From: Anaspis maculata
Taxonomy: Eukaryota; Arthropoda; Insecta; Coleoptera; Scraptiidae
NCBI GenBank assembly: GCA_949128115.1
Contig: OX421967.1
Coordinates: 2,098,070-2,162,069 of the forward strand
Length of the DNA: 64,000 nucleotides
Direction of reading: 5' to 3'
How positions within the stretch are numbered: position 1 is the first letter of the stretch; each line of letters opens with the position of its first letter. Of the stretch, positions 21,424 to 31,904 are shown piece by piece. Both the position numbers and the translations under genes were made by a program. The notes under the pieces were generated by a model. The model saw nothing but the letters and a program-made list of their open reading frames with translations, had not been told where the DNA came from and did not search any database.

Positions 21424-22515
21424 ATGGAAGAGACGCATCGGTGTCAACAATGTTCGTATAAGTTTGGATTGAAGTTTCAACTAGAACACCACATTCAAAG
21501 AGCCCACAGAAATGTTAACGCAGCAGAACTGTTCCATACCATGGTTGAGCCCGAGCAGTTTTCAGGCATTTGCAGCGAATTTAAGGATTATTACAATTGG
21601 AGCTTGTACGAACACTGCAGACTTGAACATCAAGGCAGGATCGACGACGGCATTGACCTTGAACAAGCCTCGTTTTGTAATAAAAATTTTCATAGATTTT
21701 CTTGCGACTATTGCCGATTCAGGTCCGATTCCGCTTTGCTTCTGTTGAAACACACGGTTTCCCATCGATCGCCAGCGGAACTTGCAACACCAACAAACGC
21801 TAGTGCAGTTGGAAAAAAGGATTCGAAAAAGCACAAAATGCCAATTCGTGGTGACCATAAAGAGATTGAATGGTTCCAATGTCCAGTGTGTTCATACAAA
21901 GCCAATCGCAAGTACAATTTGAAAAAGCACATGGTGAAACATGCCACCATCGAGGACATCGACTGGTTCAAATGTGCAAAGTGTTCGTACAAAACTAACA
22001 TGAGAGGCAACTTGAAAAGTCACATGTTGAGACACGCTGCTGCCGAAGACGTCGTCTGGTTTCCATGTGCGAGCTGTTCGTTCAAGACCAAATATATTGT
22101 GAGTTTGAAGAAGCACCTGCTGAAACATGCTCCAGCCGAAGAAATCGTTTGGCTCCAATGTGCAATGTGTTCGTATAAAACCAACCAGAAGAGGCTGTTG
22201 AAAAATCACATGTTGAAACACGCTTCCGCGGAAGACGTAGTTTGGTTTCAGTGTGCACAGTGTTCATACAAGAGCAATAGAAAACAAGGTTTGACACAGC
22301 ACGTGTTGAAACATGCTGCCGTTGAAGACATTGTTTGGTTTTACTGTACGAAGTGTCCATATAAAACTATATATGAAGCGAGCTTGAAGAAGCACGATAA
22401 GTGGAAACATGTTCCAGCTGAAGACATCGTCTGGTTCAACTGTGAGAAGTGTTCGTATAGAGGCAGACAAAAGTCGAATTTGAAGTCGCACGTGACACGT
22501 ATCCATCCGAACTGA
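21424..22515 (+). CDS. C2H2 zinc-finger protein, 9 intact fingers, subfamily 1
   Basis: Predicted 363 residues, the shortest intact subfamily-1 member. The start ATG follows the acceptor ACAATTTCAG|CTCAGTC. The cassette's first (7-28) and third (about 92-112) fingers are intact, but the second has lost both zinc-ligand cysteines: the family CICC is GICS here (Gly48, Ser51), while its two histidines remain. A short basic hinge (KKDSKKHKM) replaces the longer hinge of paralogues. Seven array fingers with ten-residue linkers follow. The last one (CEKCSYRGRQKSNLKSHVTRIH) ends in HPN and matches the terminal finger of the pseudogene at 1992-3367, so this C-terminus looks ancestral. AATAAA follows at 22686. 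Likely a nuclear DNA-binding protein; target unknown. Confidence 0.85.
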   Translation: MEETHRCQQCSYKFGLKFQLEHHIQRAHRNVNAAELFHTMVEPEQFSGICSEFKDYYNWSLYEHCRLEHQGRIDDGIDLEQASFCNKNFHRFSCDYCRFRSDSALLLLKHTVSHRSPAELATPTNASAVGKKDSKKHKMPIRGDHKEIEWFQCPVCSYKANRKYNLKKHMVKHATIEDIDWFKCAKCSYKTNMRGNLKSHMLRHAAAEDVVWFPCASCSFKTKYIVSLKKHLLKHAPAEEIVWLQCAMCSYKTNQKRLLKNHMLKHASAEDVVWFQCAQCSYKSNRKQGLTQHVLKHAAVEDIVWFYCTKCPYKTIYEASLKKHDKWKHVPAEDIVWFNCEKCSYRGRQKSNLKSHVTRIHPN

Positions 22516-22685
22516 GCGACGGTGATTTGAGCCCATATGAATGACTGAATGCAACCATGATGGAAATAACTGAGAAGCTCAAAATGGAGCCTACAATCAC
22601 TTACCGATTATAGAGTTAATATTCTAATGATTAAAAATTGAGCAAAAAATCTTATATACTCTTGATAGCTCGGTTTAAACTGAAC

Positions 22686-22691
22686 AATAAA
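22686..22691 (+). terminator. AATAAA polyadenylation signal
   Basis: AATAAA 171 bases after the stop of the zinc-finger gene at 21424-22515 on the same strand. Confidence 0.5.
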
Positions 22692-22778
22692 GAAGGTAAT
22701 CGTGAAAATGAACCTCGGAATGAACTATACTTTTACCACTGATTAGGTACCTACCTAAGTCTGTCCCTTATTTGCCCC

Positions 22779-22887
22779 AATCAATAACTTTCTTACTCAA
22801 GGAAGGCTGTGGTCCTGGTCATTGGCAGGCAAACTAGGCTGATTTTGGCCAGGCCACAGCCTCCCTTGAGTGAGAAAGTTTTTGATT
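22779..22887. repeat. hairpin element with conserved core, copy 1
   Basis: Near-perfect inverted repeat with arms of about 42 bp and a short loop. The inner arm carries GGCTGTGG(T)CCTGG and its complement GGCCAGGCCACAGCC, shared with the hairpin at 52307-52430. The outer arm (AATCAATAACTTTCTTACTC and complement) is unrelated to that copy. Confidence 0.75.
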
Positions 22888-22899
22888 ATACGGAACATT

Positions 22900-24690
22900 C
22901 TGCAGACAGTCGAGATTGCATAGAGTGGGTGCCAATCGAAGTAAATTCAATCTTGTAAATAAATTACAATCTACATGAATTTAAAGCAAATTTACCGAGA
23001 ATATACATATAAGAGGAGAAAAAAAATTAAATGTTTGTTGCTCAAATCGGTTATCGGAGCATTTACGGAATAGTTACTCAAATCGGAACATTTACGGAAC
23101 AGAAAGTCGAATCGGAAAGTGTCTCCCGAAAACGGTACAGTTCCGATCAAATCGGAACGTCTGGTCACCTTAAGGATTGAGGGAATGGAAGAACTGCAGG
23201 ATTGATGGAAAATAAAATTTTGAATTGAAATTGTATTCACGTTGAATTGTTTATTGTACTTCACCTTTTCTGGGAGTTACTAAGCAAATTTCCCTTAGCA
23301 ACTTGTTACGCACAAAAAGATTATTTAATACCGGGTTGCGAAGAGGAGTGGAAGCAGTTGTCTTTTAAATTTAATTACCCAAACACAATACATTACATTA
23401 ACACACTTTTTGGTTAGGGGTAGGGGAATGTAAACATTGTTCTTCTCTCGATAACGTCGGGAGCTGGGAAAAAAGGTATCTATACTGATAAGAGAGAATA
23501 GGTAGCCATTTTTGCAGATCGCATAATTTTGAGAAGTTGGGCATTTTACCTTAGTCAATTTCTTCGTGTTGACCATTAAATCTTTGCTGAAGACGGTCTT
23601 TGTGGTTGACAAGGTAAATCACCGCTACGTCCACTCTGGATACTGAGAAAACCCACAACATCCGACGGGTACGTTCTTCACCTTTTCATTGGCTCTTGTA
23701 CACCCTAGTTACACCCTTCTCTACGAATAAATTCGTTCTTAGGTTTTTGTATGTGGCTGGATCACACCCCCAGCATTTTGAACAACAATCTCACCACGAC
23801 CAAATTCCACCCCTTTGACGAGCATATCAGCTACAACTCCGTAGTCCTCATCGTGCAACCCGGACTCTTGAGTGTTGTGGTTTTGGCTAGCCGTCCTCTC
23901 GGACCACCATACCATCGCCGGGCACAATTACGTCCACCACGAGCAGCCAAATCAACACCAACACTCCTAACCGCTTGGACCCACGCACCACCCTTAGAGA
24001 CGGGATCCCAATCCAGTCTCTAGCTAATTTCTTCGGCGGCGTAACACCGGCAGGCCAGCGGAGGCACATCACCTCGGGGGCGGCTGTAAGTCTTGTCTCC
24101 ACTTCTAGCATTACTGGCGCAGTAGTCGTACTTTCTATTTCTCGGTATATGTTTCGCGAACCGTGTCGCATCTAAAACACTTGAGCTCAGGTAATTTTAG
24201 GCCGTGTGACTCGTCGGTATCACCTACCCGGGGATCGTACCCTAATACGCGAGAAACTATTGTGGCAGTTTTCAGGGATTTGGGGCCTGGACCCAGGTCT
24301 TGTCTTCGAGGGAGATTTAACCTCAATCTTCAACCTGCAACAGGGAAACGTAGTCAACCACTATTGTGTAAATAATATCTATCGCTCATTTACCACGGTG
24401 TACAACAAACGCAAAAATAAAGACTATTTTCCTTCGTCGAAGCCACAAATTATTACTGTTTTTTTCTGTTCTCATAGCTCTCCGACCAAGTTTCACTTTG
24501 TTGGCAGTGACATTCTGTCACTTCTCACCCTAGCCTTCACGAATACAAAACACACTAACAAACTCCTAGTGAAAGGTGAAGTAAAAGCAAATGCTTCTTT
24601 TAATCATACGACCCGATGTGTCATGCTGGACAAAAATCTTGCAAAAATTTACCCCAAGTCACAAAATGAATATAGGTATTTTACAAAACG
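22900..24690. other. no supported gene; possible retroelement debris
   Basis: Contains short repeats of ATCGGAACATTTACGGAA (about 23040-23160). A stretch at 23740-24330 is somewhat GC-rich and has overlapping minus-strand open frames (KLPELKCFRCDT, LRWPAGVTPPKK), possibly an LTR-retroelement remnant, but I recognise no catalytic motif. Confidence 0.3.
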
Positions 24691-24699
24691 TGTCGTCTC

Positions 24700-24790
24700 G
24701 TTCAAATTGTTGGCATGAGTCGGCATTCTCGCATGTGCCATTCCAAATATCCCGCATAGTTCGAATTGTACGAACACTCTGCACTCAAAC
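24700..24790 (-). pseudogene. finger relic directly after the stop of the gene at 24791
   Basis: On the minus strand the sequence immediately beyond the stop reads, with one-base shifts, as GRWFEC then AECSYNSNYAGYLEWHM, a further family finger. The stop appears to come from a one-base insertion in the linker Trp codon (TGG to TAGG). Confidence 0.5.
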
Positions 24791-25948
24791 CTACCGCCCC
24801 TCATTTTCGTGTTTCAACATGTGGTTAATCAAGCACTGATTTTTCGTCGTCTGATACGAACACTCCGTACACCCGTACACGCTCGAGCCGCCGCCGCCGG
24901 AATAACCGCCGCCATGACTGACGCGCGAGTGGCGTCTGAAGTACGCCTCGCTTTTCGTCTGAAACGGACACTGCTCGCAACGCAACCACCCCACCTGATC
25001 GGCCGAGTGATTTTGCAGGTGCCTGTTGAAGTTCTTCTTCGTCCTCGTCTTGTACGAACACTGCCGGCACTCGAACCAGTCGCCTTGGTCGTCCGGAACG
25101 TGCTTCAGCGCGTGTCGCTTCAGCGTCGCGTTCATTTTCGTCTTGAACGAACACTGCGTGCACCGAAACCAGCGGACGGCGTCGCCGCCGGCGTGCTGAA
25201 GCGAGTGCCGCGTCAGGTTCTTCTTGAACTTGGCCTTGTACGAACAATGCGTGCATTCGTACCACTTGATGGATTCGTCCGGCGTGTGCTGAAGCATGTG
25301 CCCCGTCAGGTAGCGCTTCTGTTTCGTCTTGTACGGACACTGCTTGCACTCGAACCAAGTGATCGCTTCGTCGGCCTGTTTCGGCAAGTGCATCGCCTTG
25401 ATGTGGTCTTTCAGATAACGCTTCTGTATCGTCACGTGCGAACACAACGGGCAATTGAACCGTTCGATTGCTTCGCTCGGCAAATGCAACAGATTGTGTT
25501 TCCGCAACGAAACCCGATACTTCGTTCGAAACGAACAATGATCGCAATTGTAGCGCTTGACTTGCTCGCGGTTTGCAGACGAAAACTCGTAACTGGGTAC
25601 GGTTACCATTACCAACTCTGTTTTAGGCAAAACTAGCTTATTTCCGGCTCGGCACGTGCTAACATGTCTCGCCAATACCAAAGCTGAGCAGGTGCGGAAT
25701 ACGCAATGCTTGCATTTGTGCCATTCGGTATTCGATAGAACTTGCTCGTGGTCGTGTAGCGCGAGCTTGTAGAAAGTTCTAGAATCGTTGTATTGATACT
25801 CTTCCAGTTCTGCCTTGGCACAAAAGAGATCGCTCCACTGGTGAGTATGCGTGTGATTTCTTGCCGAATGCCGGTCGACTTGGAATTTCCATTCCGATTG
25901 ATATGAACATTGCGTACAACAATGCCACACGTCAGCCGAGGCGTCCAT
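24791..25948 (-). CDS. C2H2 zinc-finger protein, divergent GC-rich member
   Basis: Predicted 385 residues. The start (MDASADVW) follows a probable acceptor (GGCTTTTAAG|ATTGAAACGTC), with a donor ACTGAC|GTAAGT in the upstream minus-strand sequence. The N-terminal cassette is recognisable: finger 1 (CTQCSYQSEWKFQVDRHSARNH), a degenerate second unit (EEYQYNDSRTFYKLALHDH) without CxxC, and a third of CCHC type (CKHCVFRT...RHVSTC). A hinge leads to eight array fingers with linkers such as TPDESIKWYE and PDDQGDWFE, so the Trp position is kept. The final linker is glycine-rich (GGGYSGGGGSSVYG) and unique to this gene. Codons are strongly G/C-ending, unlike the AT-rich flanks and other members. A decayed paralogue lies at 28465-29283. 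Presumed nuclear DNA-binding role; target unknown. Confidence 0.85.
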   Translation of the reverse strand: MDASADVWHCCTQCSYQSEWKFQVDRHSARNHTHTHQWSDLFCAKAELEEYQYNDSRTFYKLALHDHEQVLSNTEWHKCKHCVFRTCSALVLARHVSTCRAGNKLVLPKTELVMVTVPSYEFSSANREQVKRYNCDHCSFRTKYRVSLRKHNLLHLPSEAIERFNCPLCSHVTIQKRYLKDHIKAMHLPKQADEAITWFECKQCPYKTKQKRYLTGHMLQHTPDESIKWYECTHCSYKAKFKKNLTRHSLQHAGGDAVRWFRCTQCSFKTKMNATLKRHALKHVPDDQGDWFECRQCSYKTRTKKNFNRHLQNHSADQVGWLRCEQCPFQTKSEAYFRRHSRVSHGGGYSGGGGSSVYGCTECSYQTTKNQCLINHMLKHENEGR

Positions 25949-26279
25949 GACGTTTCAATCTTAAAAGCCAATTTCAGTATGATTCAAGCAAGTAAATGTG
26001 TAACTTACGTCAGTAGAATAATCTTCAATATTGATTCATGTAGATACAGTAGAATTTATGTGCAACAGCTTCACTAGCATGGATTATCAAGCCGTGAATA
26101 AATCCACAGCTGATGGCAATCTAGTAGAGATTTGACACCTTGTAATATGGATTTTATGCAACCAGTAATACGTCCGTGGAAGAAAATAATATAAATTATA
26201 CTTGCCCTTTGCTAGATCTAGCTTATTGTTCAGTTCAGTGTTTTTTTTTTGTCAAATTGACGTCTTCATGTTGAAATAA

Positions 26280-26360
26280 TAGCTAAGTGCGTTCCCGAAT
26301 GCACTTTCCGTTAGCACCGATATGAACACTTCGCACATCGGAACCTCTCGATTGAACAAA
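26280..26360 (-). pseudogene. single zinc-finger relic
   Basis: Minus strand reads SIERFRCAKCSYRC, a stop, then RKVHSGTHL: one family finger with a nonsense codon and altered second half. The surrounding 25990-26440 shows nothing else. Confidence 0.5.
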
Positions 26361-26446
26361 TGAGCAAAACAACATTTTTGTAAAATTTTACTTTGTAGCA
26401 AACGTTGTTGACTTGATATTTCGCTGAGGATATATACATCACCAAA

Positions 26447-27860
26447 ATGTAAATAGCTAGTGAATGCTTGGAATATTTCCTATGAAGTTTCTATTTCTAT
26501 GCCATTTTAGGTTAGAATTACAATTGTTCGCAATGTTCGCATCGGACTGAATCCGCCTTTCAACTCACGCACCACATCCAGAGAATTCACAGTGTTTATG
26601 CAGCCGAACTGTACCATGCTGCAATCGAACTGGAACAGTTCTTTTGTATTTGCTGTGGCTACAAGAGCTACTACCGGTTTGAAGTATACGAACATTACAA
26701 GCAAGCACACAATCCGAGGTCTTGAAGCAGTATAAATCGAAGTATAAATGGAATGTTCTGTGGAGAATTTCAAAACTATCGTTGCGAAAACTGCAGATAC
26801 GTATCTCATTCAAGTTTATCTTGTTTGAAACGCAACCATTTATGTAGAAATTAGCCGGCGGGGAAACCACAGCAAACCACCGGAGAAGCCGGAGACATGG
26901 AATCGTCAGATTTGGATAGGACGCGTGATTCAAGTGGAAAAATCAACCAGTTCGATTGCAGCCATTGTTCGTACCGAGCTAAAGAAAAGTGAAGTTTGAA
27001 AGAGCACAGGTTCAAACATGCTGCGAATGAAGATATCAACTGGTTCTACTGCAACCATTGTTCGTATCGAGCTACACGAAAGAAGCCTTTGAAACAGCAC
27101 ATCATGTATAAACATGCTGCGAATGACGAAAGCTGCGAATGACGAAATCAACTGGTTCCAGTGCCACCAGTGTTCGTACGAGCTAATGAAAAGTCAAGTT
27201 TGACAAAACACATGTTGAAACATGCTGTGAGTGCGGAAATCAACTGGTTTCAGTGCAATCATTGCTTGTTCCAAGTTAAACGTAACTCGTCTCTGAAAAG
27301 GCACATGTTGACGCATGCTGCGACTGAAGAAATCATCTGGTCGCAGTGCAGCTATTGTCCATACCTACCGATCTAAACAAAAGTCAAATTTGAAAACGCA
27401 CATGCTGAAACATGCCGCGAACGAAGAGATCATTTGGTTCCAGTGCAAACATTGTTCTTACCGAGCTAGACGAAAGTAATCGTTGAAAATCGAGTTGAAA
27501 ATGCACATGTTGAATGGAAAAATCAATTGGTTCTAGTGCAACCATTGTTCGCATCAACCTGAACAACAGTCACATTTGAAAACGCACATGTTGATACATG
27601 CTGCGAACGACGAGATCAACTGGTTTCAGTGTATTCGTTGTTCGTACCGATCTAAACGGAAGTCACATTTGAAAGAGCACATGATACCTACATAGACATG
27701 CTATGAATGAATAAATCAACTGAGTCCAGTTCAACAATTGTTCGTACCGAGCTAAACCGAAGCAATATTTGAAAATGCACGTGTTGGAACATGCTGTGAA
27801 TACAAAAATCAAATATTTGGTTTCAGTGCAACCATTGTTCGTACTGAACTGGACTCTTGC
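26447..27860 (+). pseudogene. C2H2 zinc-finger pseudogene, subfamily 2
   Basis: Retains the subfamily-2 structure: AT (26447-26448) at the donor CCAAAAT|GTAAAT, an intron of about 62 bases, and acceptor ATTTTAG|G (exon resumes 26511). The cassette is recognisable (CSQCSHRTESAFQLTHHIQR, then AELYHA, CICCGYKSYY) but a small deletion after the acceptor and later stops break the frame. The third cassette finger survives as CENCRYVSHSSLSCLKRNHLC. From about 26930, at least eight array fingers (for example CSHCSYRAKEK-stop, CNHCLFQVKRNSSLKRHM, CIRCSYRSKRKSHLKEHM) are present with frameshifts, TAA/TGA codons and a lost linker Trp. The final traces end near 27860. Closest in sequence to the genes at 56674 and 61603. 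Confidence 0.85.
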
Positions 27861-27869
27861 ACGGAGCCC

Positions 27870-28460
27870 AGGACTACGAGCTTCTTTTAGTTGGTGAACT
27901 CAGTGAATGAGTTTAGCTTTGAGAGTGCTGATCTGCAGCCAGTCGAAAGTGCAAAACTGTGATTATCTCCATCAATATCGCCTAACGGAGTTGTGATCGA
28001 ATGTTTCTCTTGAGAAGTTAACTCAAATTCTTACAAAATGTGAAATTATTACCAATTTTTTTACAGAGCTACGAACCATGGTTAGTAGGTACCTACATTC
28101 GGCTTGTCAGGCACTGTTTCAGGACCAACTAGGGTGGCCGCGCGATGGGCAGTCCGGTAATTCCGGTGTACGAAGTGTTCGTTGAAGAGAAAACTCTGTG
28201 TTGTGTCGTGATTCACGGCCAAGGGACTGCGTGTGCGTCGGGAAATGGAGAGGGACAGCCCGGTGACCTCCAGCTGCGTGAGCCGAGCCGCAGAGAGACG
28301 CGCATCCACCACCAACTGATAAACACCTTAAACAACATACGCGTACATAATGATCATATACCTATTGTAGTTACCTACGTCCATTAATAAACCGCATCTC
28401 AAACACCATTGCCTTGCACTCGACACACCTCGAACATTAACCAGAAAACACCCACGACAG
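27870..28460. other. no supported gene
   Basis: GC-rich patch around 28130-28310 with isolated GTGTTCGT fragments reminiscent of decayed fingers, but I cannot reconstruct a frame. Remainder featureless. Confidence 0.3.
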
Positions 28461-28464
28461 AACA

Positions 28465-29283
28465 GTAGGCGATACAACACTCTGAAACACGTCCCGGAAC
28501 ACCAAGGCGACTGGTTCAAGCGCCAGCAGTGTTCGTACAAGACAAGGACGAAGAAGAACATCGGCAGGCATCTGCTCAAGCACTTGCCCAACCAAGTCGA
28601 ATGGTTACGTTGAGAAGAATGTTCGTTTCAAACCTAAAGCGAAGCGTTACTACAGGCGCCACTTGCGCACACGGTCGGGAGGCTTGACTTCTACCGGCAG
28701 TAGCTCAAACCTGTACCTATAACAAGTGTACAGAGTGTTCGTATCAGGCGACGAAAAATCACAGCTTGATGAATGGACCTTTTTAGAAAAGAGAGACAGA
28801 TGCGTGCGTGTTCGTACCGCGCAGCTGGTGGTGTCTAGCTATAACGGCGCCTAATGGTGGCCCTATATTGAGCATCAAATGCTGCAGCTTTTTTAGCTGC
28901 TGAGCTCTCATTGGTCACATGTTGGTGATTGACAGCAATTTCAGGCTTCAGTAGGTACCAGTTAGAACTCTGCAGCATTAGATGCTCAATGTAAGGCTAC
29001 CATAATATCTCCAAGGGAAACTCGGTTCGTTATGAAGTGCGCGGTACCACACTGCGGCTATGTGGGGCTGTGACGTAAATCGTGCGAGAGACCGACTTTA
29101 TTGAAAAGGTCCACTACGTGTTGAAACACGAAAATGATGGCCTATAAGTGATGAGTTTCAGTATAGGGAGTGTTCGTACAAGTGGAACATGCGGGGCATT
29201 TGAAACGGCTCATGTTGAGGCACGTTCCGGACGACGCCGTCGAGTGTCACGGATGTGCGAAATGTTCGTTTGAGAGCAAGTGA
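28465..29283 (+). pseudogene. decayed paralogue of the zinc-finger gene at 24791-25948
   Basis: Begins TLKHVPEHQGDWFKRQQCSY, matching ALKHVPDDQGDWFECRQCSY of the intact gene. Then come an altered finger (first Cys to Arg), a TGA in the next finger (WLR-stop), frameshifts, and CTECSYQATKNHSLMN, which matches the last finger of that gene. That finger is split by an insertion at 28774-29113 and resumes as HYVLKHENDGL-stop, matching the intact C-terminus. A further finger relic (RECSYKW, then GHLKRLMLRHVPDDAVE, CAKCSFES) follows to about 29283. Orientation is opposite to the intact copy. Confidence 0.8.
28774..29113. mobile_element. small DNA transposon insertion, with a nested MITE
   Basis: Ends are inverted: TGGACCTTTTT at the left, AAAAGGTCCA at the right. 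Removing 340 bases restores the family finger sequence SLMN-HYVLKHEN. Inside, about 28851-28993, a second inverted repeat (GAGCATCAAATGCTGCAG and, in inverted copy, CTGCAGCATTAGATGCTC) of some 35 bp arms marks a probable nested MITE. No coding sequence; target duplication unclear. Confidence 0.55.
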
Positions 29284-29299
29284 TGAGACGAAAAATCAC

Positions 29300-29940
29300 T
29301 TTTGGGGCCATCAAGTGTATAATTATCTGGTTGCATAGCTTCTTAATGCTATATCTGGGAACATGTTGCCAAGGTGGCCACACTGGTCACATTTAGGTGA
29401 CTTTTTGGCGGGAAATTTGACCTTTTTGACATTCAAATCTCCTGGGCGGCTCTCTCGTCGGCCTTGCAGCGAAGGTAGGAAAACGTGAGTCCCCCTGGAG
29501 TGAAAATTCCTGTGTTCGACAGCAGAGCAGCAGTAAATCCTGTTGTTTTCTGAATTTCTGATACATACCTACATAGTTTATGACACACTCACCAGTGACA
29601 CCAATATTTAGGTACCTAAGAACTATGAATTTTAGTCTCAGGACTCTCAGGACTCTCAGGAGTCAAAAATGACACTGGGGTAGGTAACATTTTCATTTTC
29701 TCAGGATCAAATTTTCTCCACAAATTTGATTTTTTGTTGTTTCTTGCTAGTTTGAAAAGTGCAATGTCGATTAGGTACAGTCGTGTTCTAGTGCATTTTT
29801 CATTACTCTCTGGCGAATGCCCATTCCAGAAAGTTGGCAGCTTTGGCAGGCGACATCTGTTGCTCACTATGGGCGACCAGTATGGATTGAAAACTGTCAA
29901 TACTAGCTGTAGTTGTCAGTTGTACACGTGCGTGCAGTAG
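29300..29940. other. no supported gene
   Basis: Unique-looking intergenic DNA upstream of the zinc-finger gene at 29996. It should include that gene's promoter and first exon, which I cannot place. Confidence 0.35.
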
Positions 29941-29995
29941 GTATATCTTCATCAATTCTCACTGAGATTGTTACCAATAATGGCAATTACAGCTC

Positions 29996-31339
29996 ATGGA
30001 GGAGATACATCGGTGTCAACAATGTTCATATCGGTTTGAACGAAAGTTTCAACTGGAACACCACATCCAAAGGGACCATGAGAATATTTACGCGGCAGAA
30101 CTGTTCCATGCCATCGTAGAACCCGACCTGTTTTCGTGTATCTGTTGTGAATTTAGAAGTTATTATAATTGGGACTTGTACCAACACTGCAGAAACCAAC
30201 ATAGCGGCCGGATCGACGACGACATTAAACGGAGCTCTTTCTGCAATGAAGATCTTCATAAATGTGCCTGCGGTTCTTGTCGGTTCAGGTCCGATTCCAC
30301 TTTGCTTCTGGCGAAACACACGGATTTCCATCGATCAGCAGCGGAACTTGCAACACCATCAACATCAAGTGCAGTTGACCTGGGTGAAGATTTCCCGCTC
30401 AGGAAATTCTCCAGCAAACCTAAGCGAAAGAGGAATTTGAAAAAGCACATGCCAATTCAAGGTGATCATAAGGGTGAAACATTATTCCAATGTGCAAAGT
30501 GTTCGCACAAAACCAAATGGAAACATAACTTGAAAAAACACATGTTTAAACATGCCGCTGCTGAAAACATCGATTGGTTACTTTGTTCAAAATGTTCGTA
30601 TAGAACCTACCGCAAAGAGCACTTGAAAAGACACACGTTGATACATGCTAGCACTGAACATATCGATTGGCTTCAGTGTGAAAAGTGTTCATTCAAAGCC
30701 AAACACAGAGAAAGCCTGACACAGCACATGATACAACATGCCGCTGCTGAAGACATCATTTGGTTCCAGTGTGCGAAGTGTTCATTTAAAGCCAAGCGAA
30801 AGGGCCATTTGAAGAGGCACATGTTGCAACATGCCATCGCCGAAGACATCGATTGGGTTCAATGTGAAAAGTGTTCGCATAAAGCCAAATCCCAAGAAAG
30901 ACTGAAAATGCACATGAAGAGACATGCCGCTTCTGAAGACATCGTTTGGTTACAATGCGACGAGTGTTCACTTCGAACCAGATACAAGGTCGTCTTGAAA
31001 CAGCACATGTTGCTGATGCATGCCCCCACCGAGGACATAGTTTGGTTCCAGTGTGCAAAATGTCCCTATGAAGTTAAACGCAAGGGCGACTTGAAAAAGC
31101 ACATGTTGAAACATGCTGCCGTTGAAGACATCGATTGGGTCCAATGCGAAAAGTGTTCGCATAGAGCTAAATCCAAAGAACGAATGAAAAGGCACATGGT
31201 GAAACATGCTGCTGCTGAAGACACCGTTTGGTTCTACTGTGCGAAGTGTTCATTCAAAACCAAGTACAAGAACGCATTGAGAAAGCACAACATGGTGAAA
31301 CATGCTACCACTAACGATATCGTTCGCGATATCAAATAG
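29996..31339 (+). CDS. C2H2 zinc-finger protein, 12 fingers, subfamily 1
   Basis: Predicted 447 residues. The ATG lies three bases after the acceptor GGCAATTACAG|CTC (AG at 29991-29992), again preceded by a TTACCAATAATGG branch-like block. The cassette fingers are at about residues 7-28, 48-69 and 92-112; the third reads CGSCRFRSDSTLLLAKHTDFH. A basic hinge (KPKRKRNLKKHM) precedes nine array fingers with ten-residue linkers. Fingers 4-5 and 7-8 form a repeated pair (CAKCxxxxKRKGxLKxHM then CEKCSHxAKSxER(L/M)K), evidence of two-finger module duplication. The C-terminus (NDIVRDIK) departs from the linker without obvious lesion. AATAAA follows at 31359. Presumed nuclear DNA-binding protein of unknown target. 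Confidence 0.87.
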   Translation: MEEIHRCQQCSYRFERKFQLEHHIQRDHENIYAAELFHAIVEPDLFSCICCEFRSYYNWDLYQHCRNQHSGRIDDDIKRSSFCNEDLHKCACGSCRFRSDSTLLLAKHTDFHRSAAELATPSTSSAVDLGEDFPLRKFSSKPKRKRNLKKHMPIQGDHKGETLFQCAKCSHKTKWKHNLKKHMFKHAAAENIDWLLCSKCSYRTYRKEHLKRHTLIHASTEHIDWLQCEKCSFKAKHRESLTQHMIQHAAAEDIIWFQCAKCSFKAKRKGHLKRHMLQHAIAEDIDWVQCEKCSHKAKSQERLKMHMKRHAASEDIVWLQCDECSLRTRYKVVLKQHMLLMHAPTEDIVWFQCAKCPYEVKRKGDLKKHMLKHAAVEDIDWVQCEKCSHRAKSKERMKRHMVKHAAAEDTVWFYCAKCSFKTKYKNALRKHNMVKHATTNDIVRDIK

Positions 31340-31358
31340 CTATTCTGGAAAATTATTC

Positions 31359-31364
31359 AATAAA
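31359..31364 (+). terminator. AATAAA polyadenylation signal
   Basis: AATAAA 20 bases after the stop of the gene at 29996-31339. A 3' UTR this short is compact but plausible. Confidence 0.5.
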
Positions 31365-31369
31365 AGATT

Positions 31370-31900
31370 ATTAGCAAATGAATAGGTAATACCTAGTTTA
31401 TTCTCAGTTAAATGTGTTCAGTTAAATACAATTCAACATCAGGTGTACGGGTTCCCAATTTTTCATTTGTCTCATTCTTCCGTGACTTCACTGTGTTATG
31501 CGGTAGAAACCAAGTAGAGATGGTTCAAGTATGTTTTCCGATGACAATCAGATGACAGCCTGTCACAGTGGTGGCTAAGGGCACGTCATATACGGTGCTG
31601 GACTGCTGGCTAGGCCTGGGTAGCTATTCTTGAAAGTGTGGGAGAAACTCCCTGGGAGTAAAATACATTCCGCAGTAGGTACAATAATCAAGCGGATGTT
31701 GTCTAAAATCGTGTTGTTTTAGGCAATAACGTTCGCTACAAAAGTGTGGTACGCATTATGTACCTATTATATGTATCATATTATATTATGTATTATTATA
31801 ATTAGGTATCTTCATCCGTAACATGTTTCAACGGGTGTTTTTCCGAAGTCGACTGTTTTTCAGCTCGGTACGAACAAAAGCTGCAGTGGAACCAGTTAAT
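31370..31900. other. convergent intergenic region
   Basis: Lies between convergent zinc-finger genes. The part at 31845-31904 still encodes a decayed finger on the minus strand (CSFCSYRAEKQSTSEKH), out of frame with the gene at 31905. The rest shows no gene. Confidence 0.45.
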
Positions 31901-31904
31901 TTTC

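Noticed and set aside
24206..24718. 170-codon plus-strand frame
   Set aside because: No recognisable domain, low-complexity stretches and no codon signal; treated as intergenic or retroelement debris.
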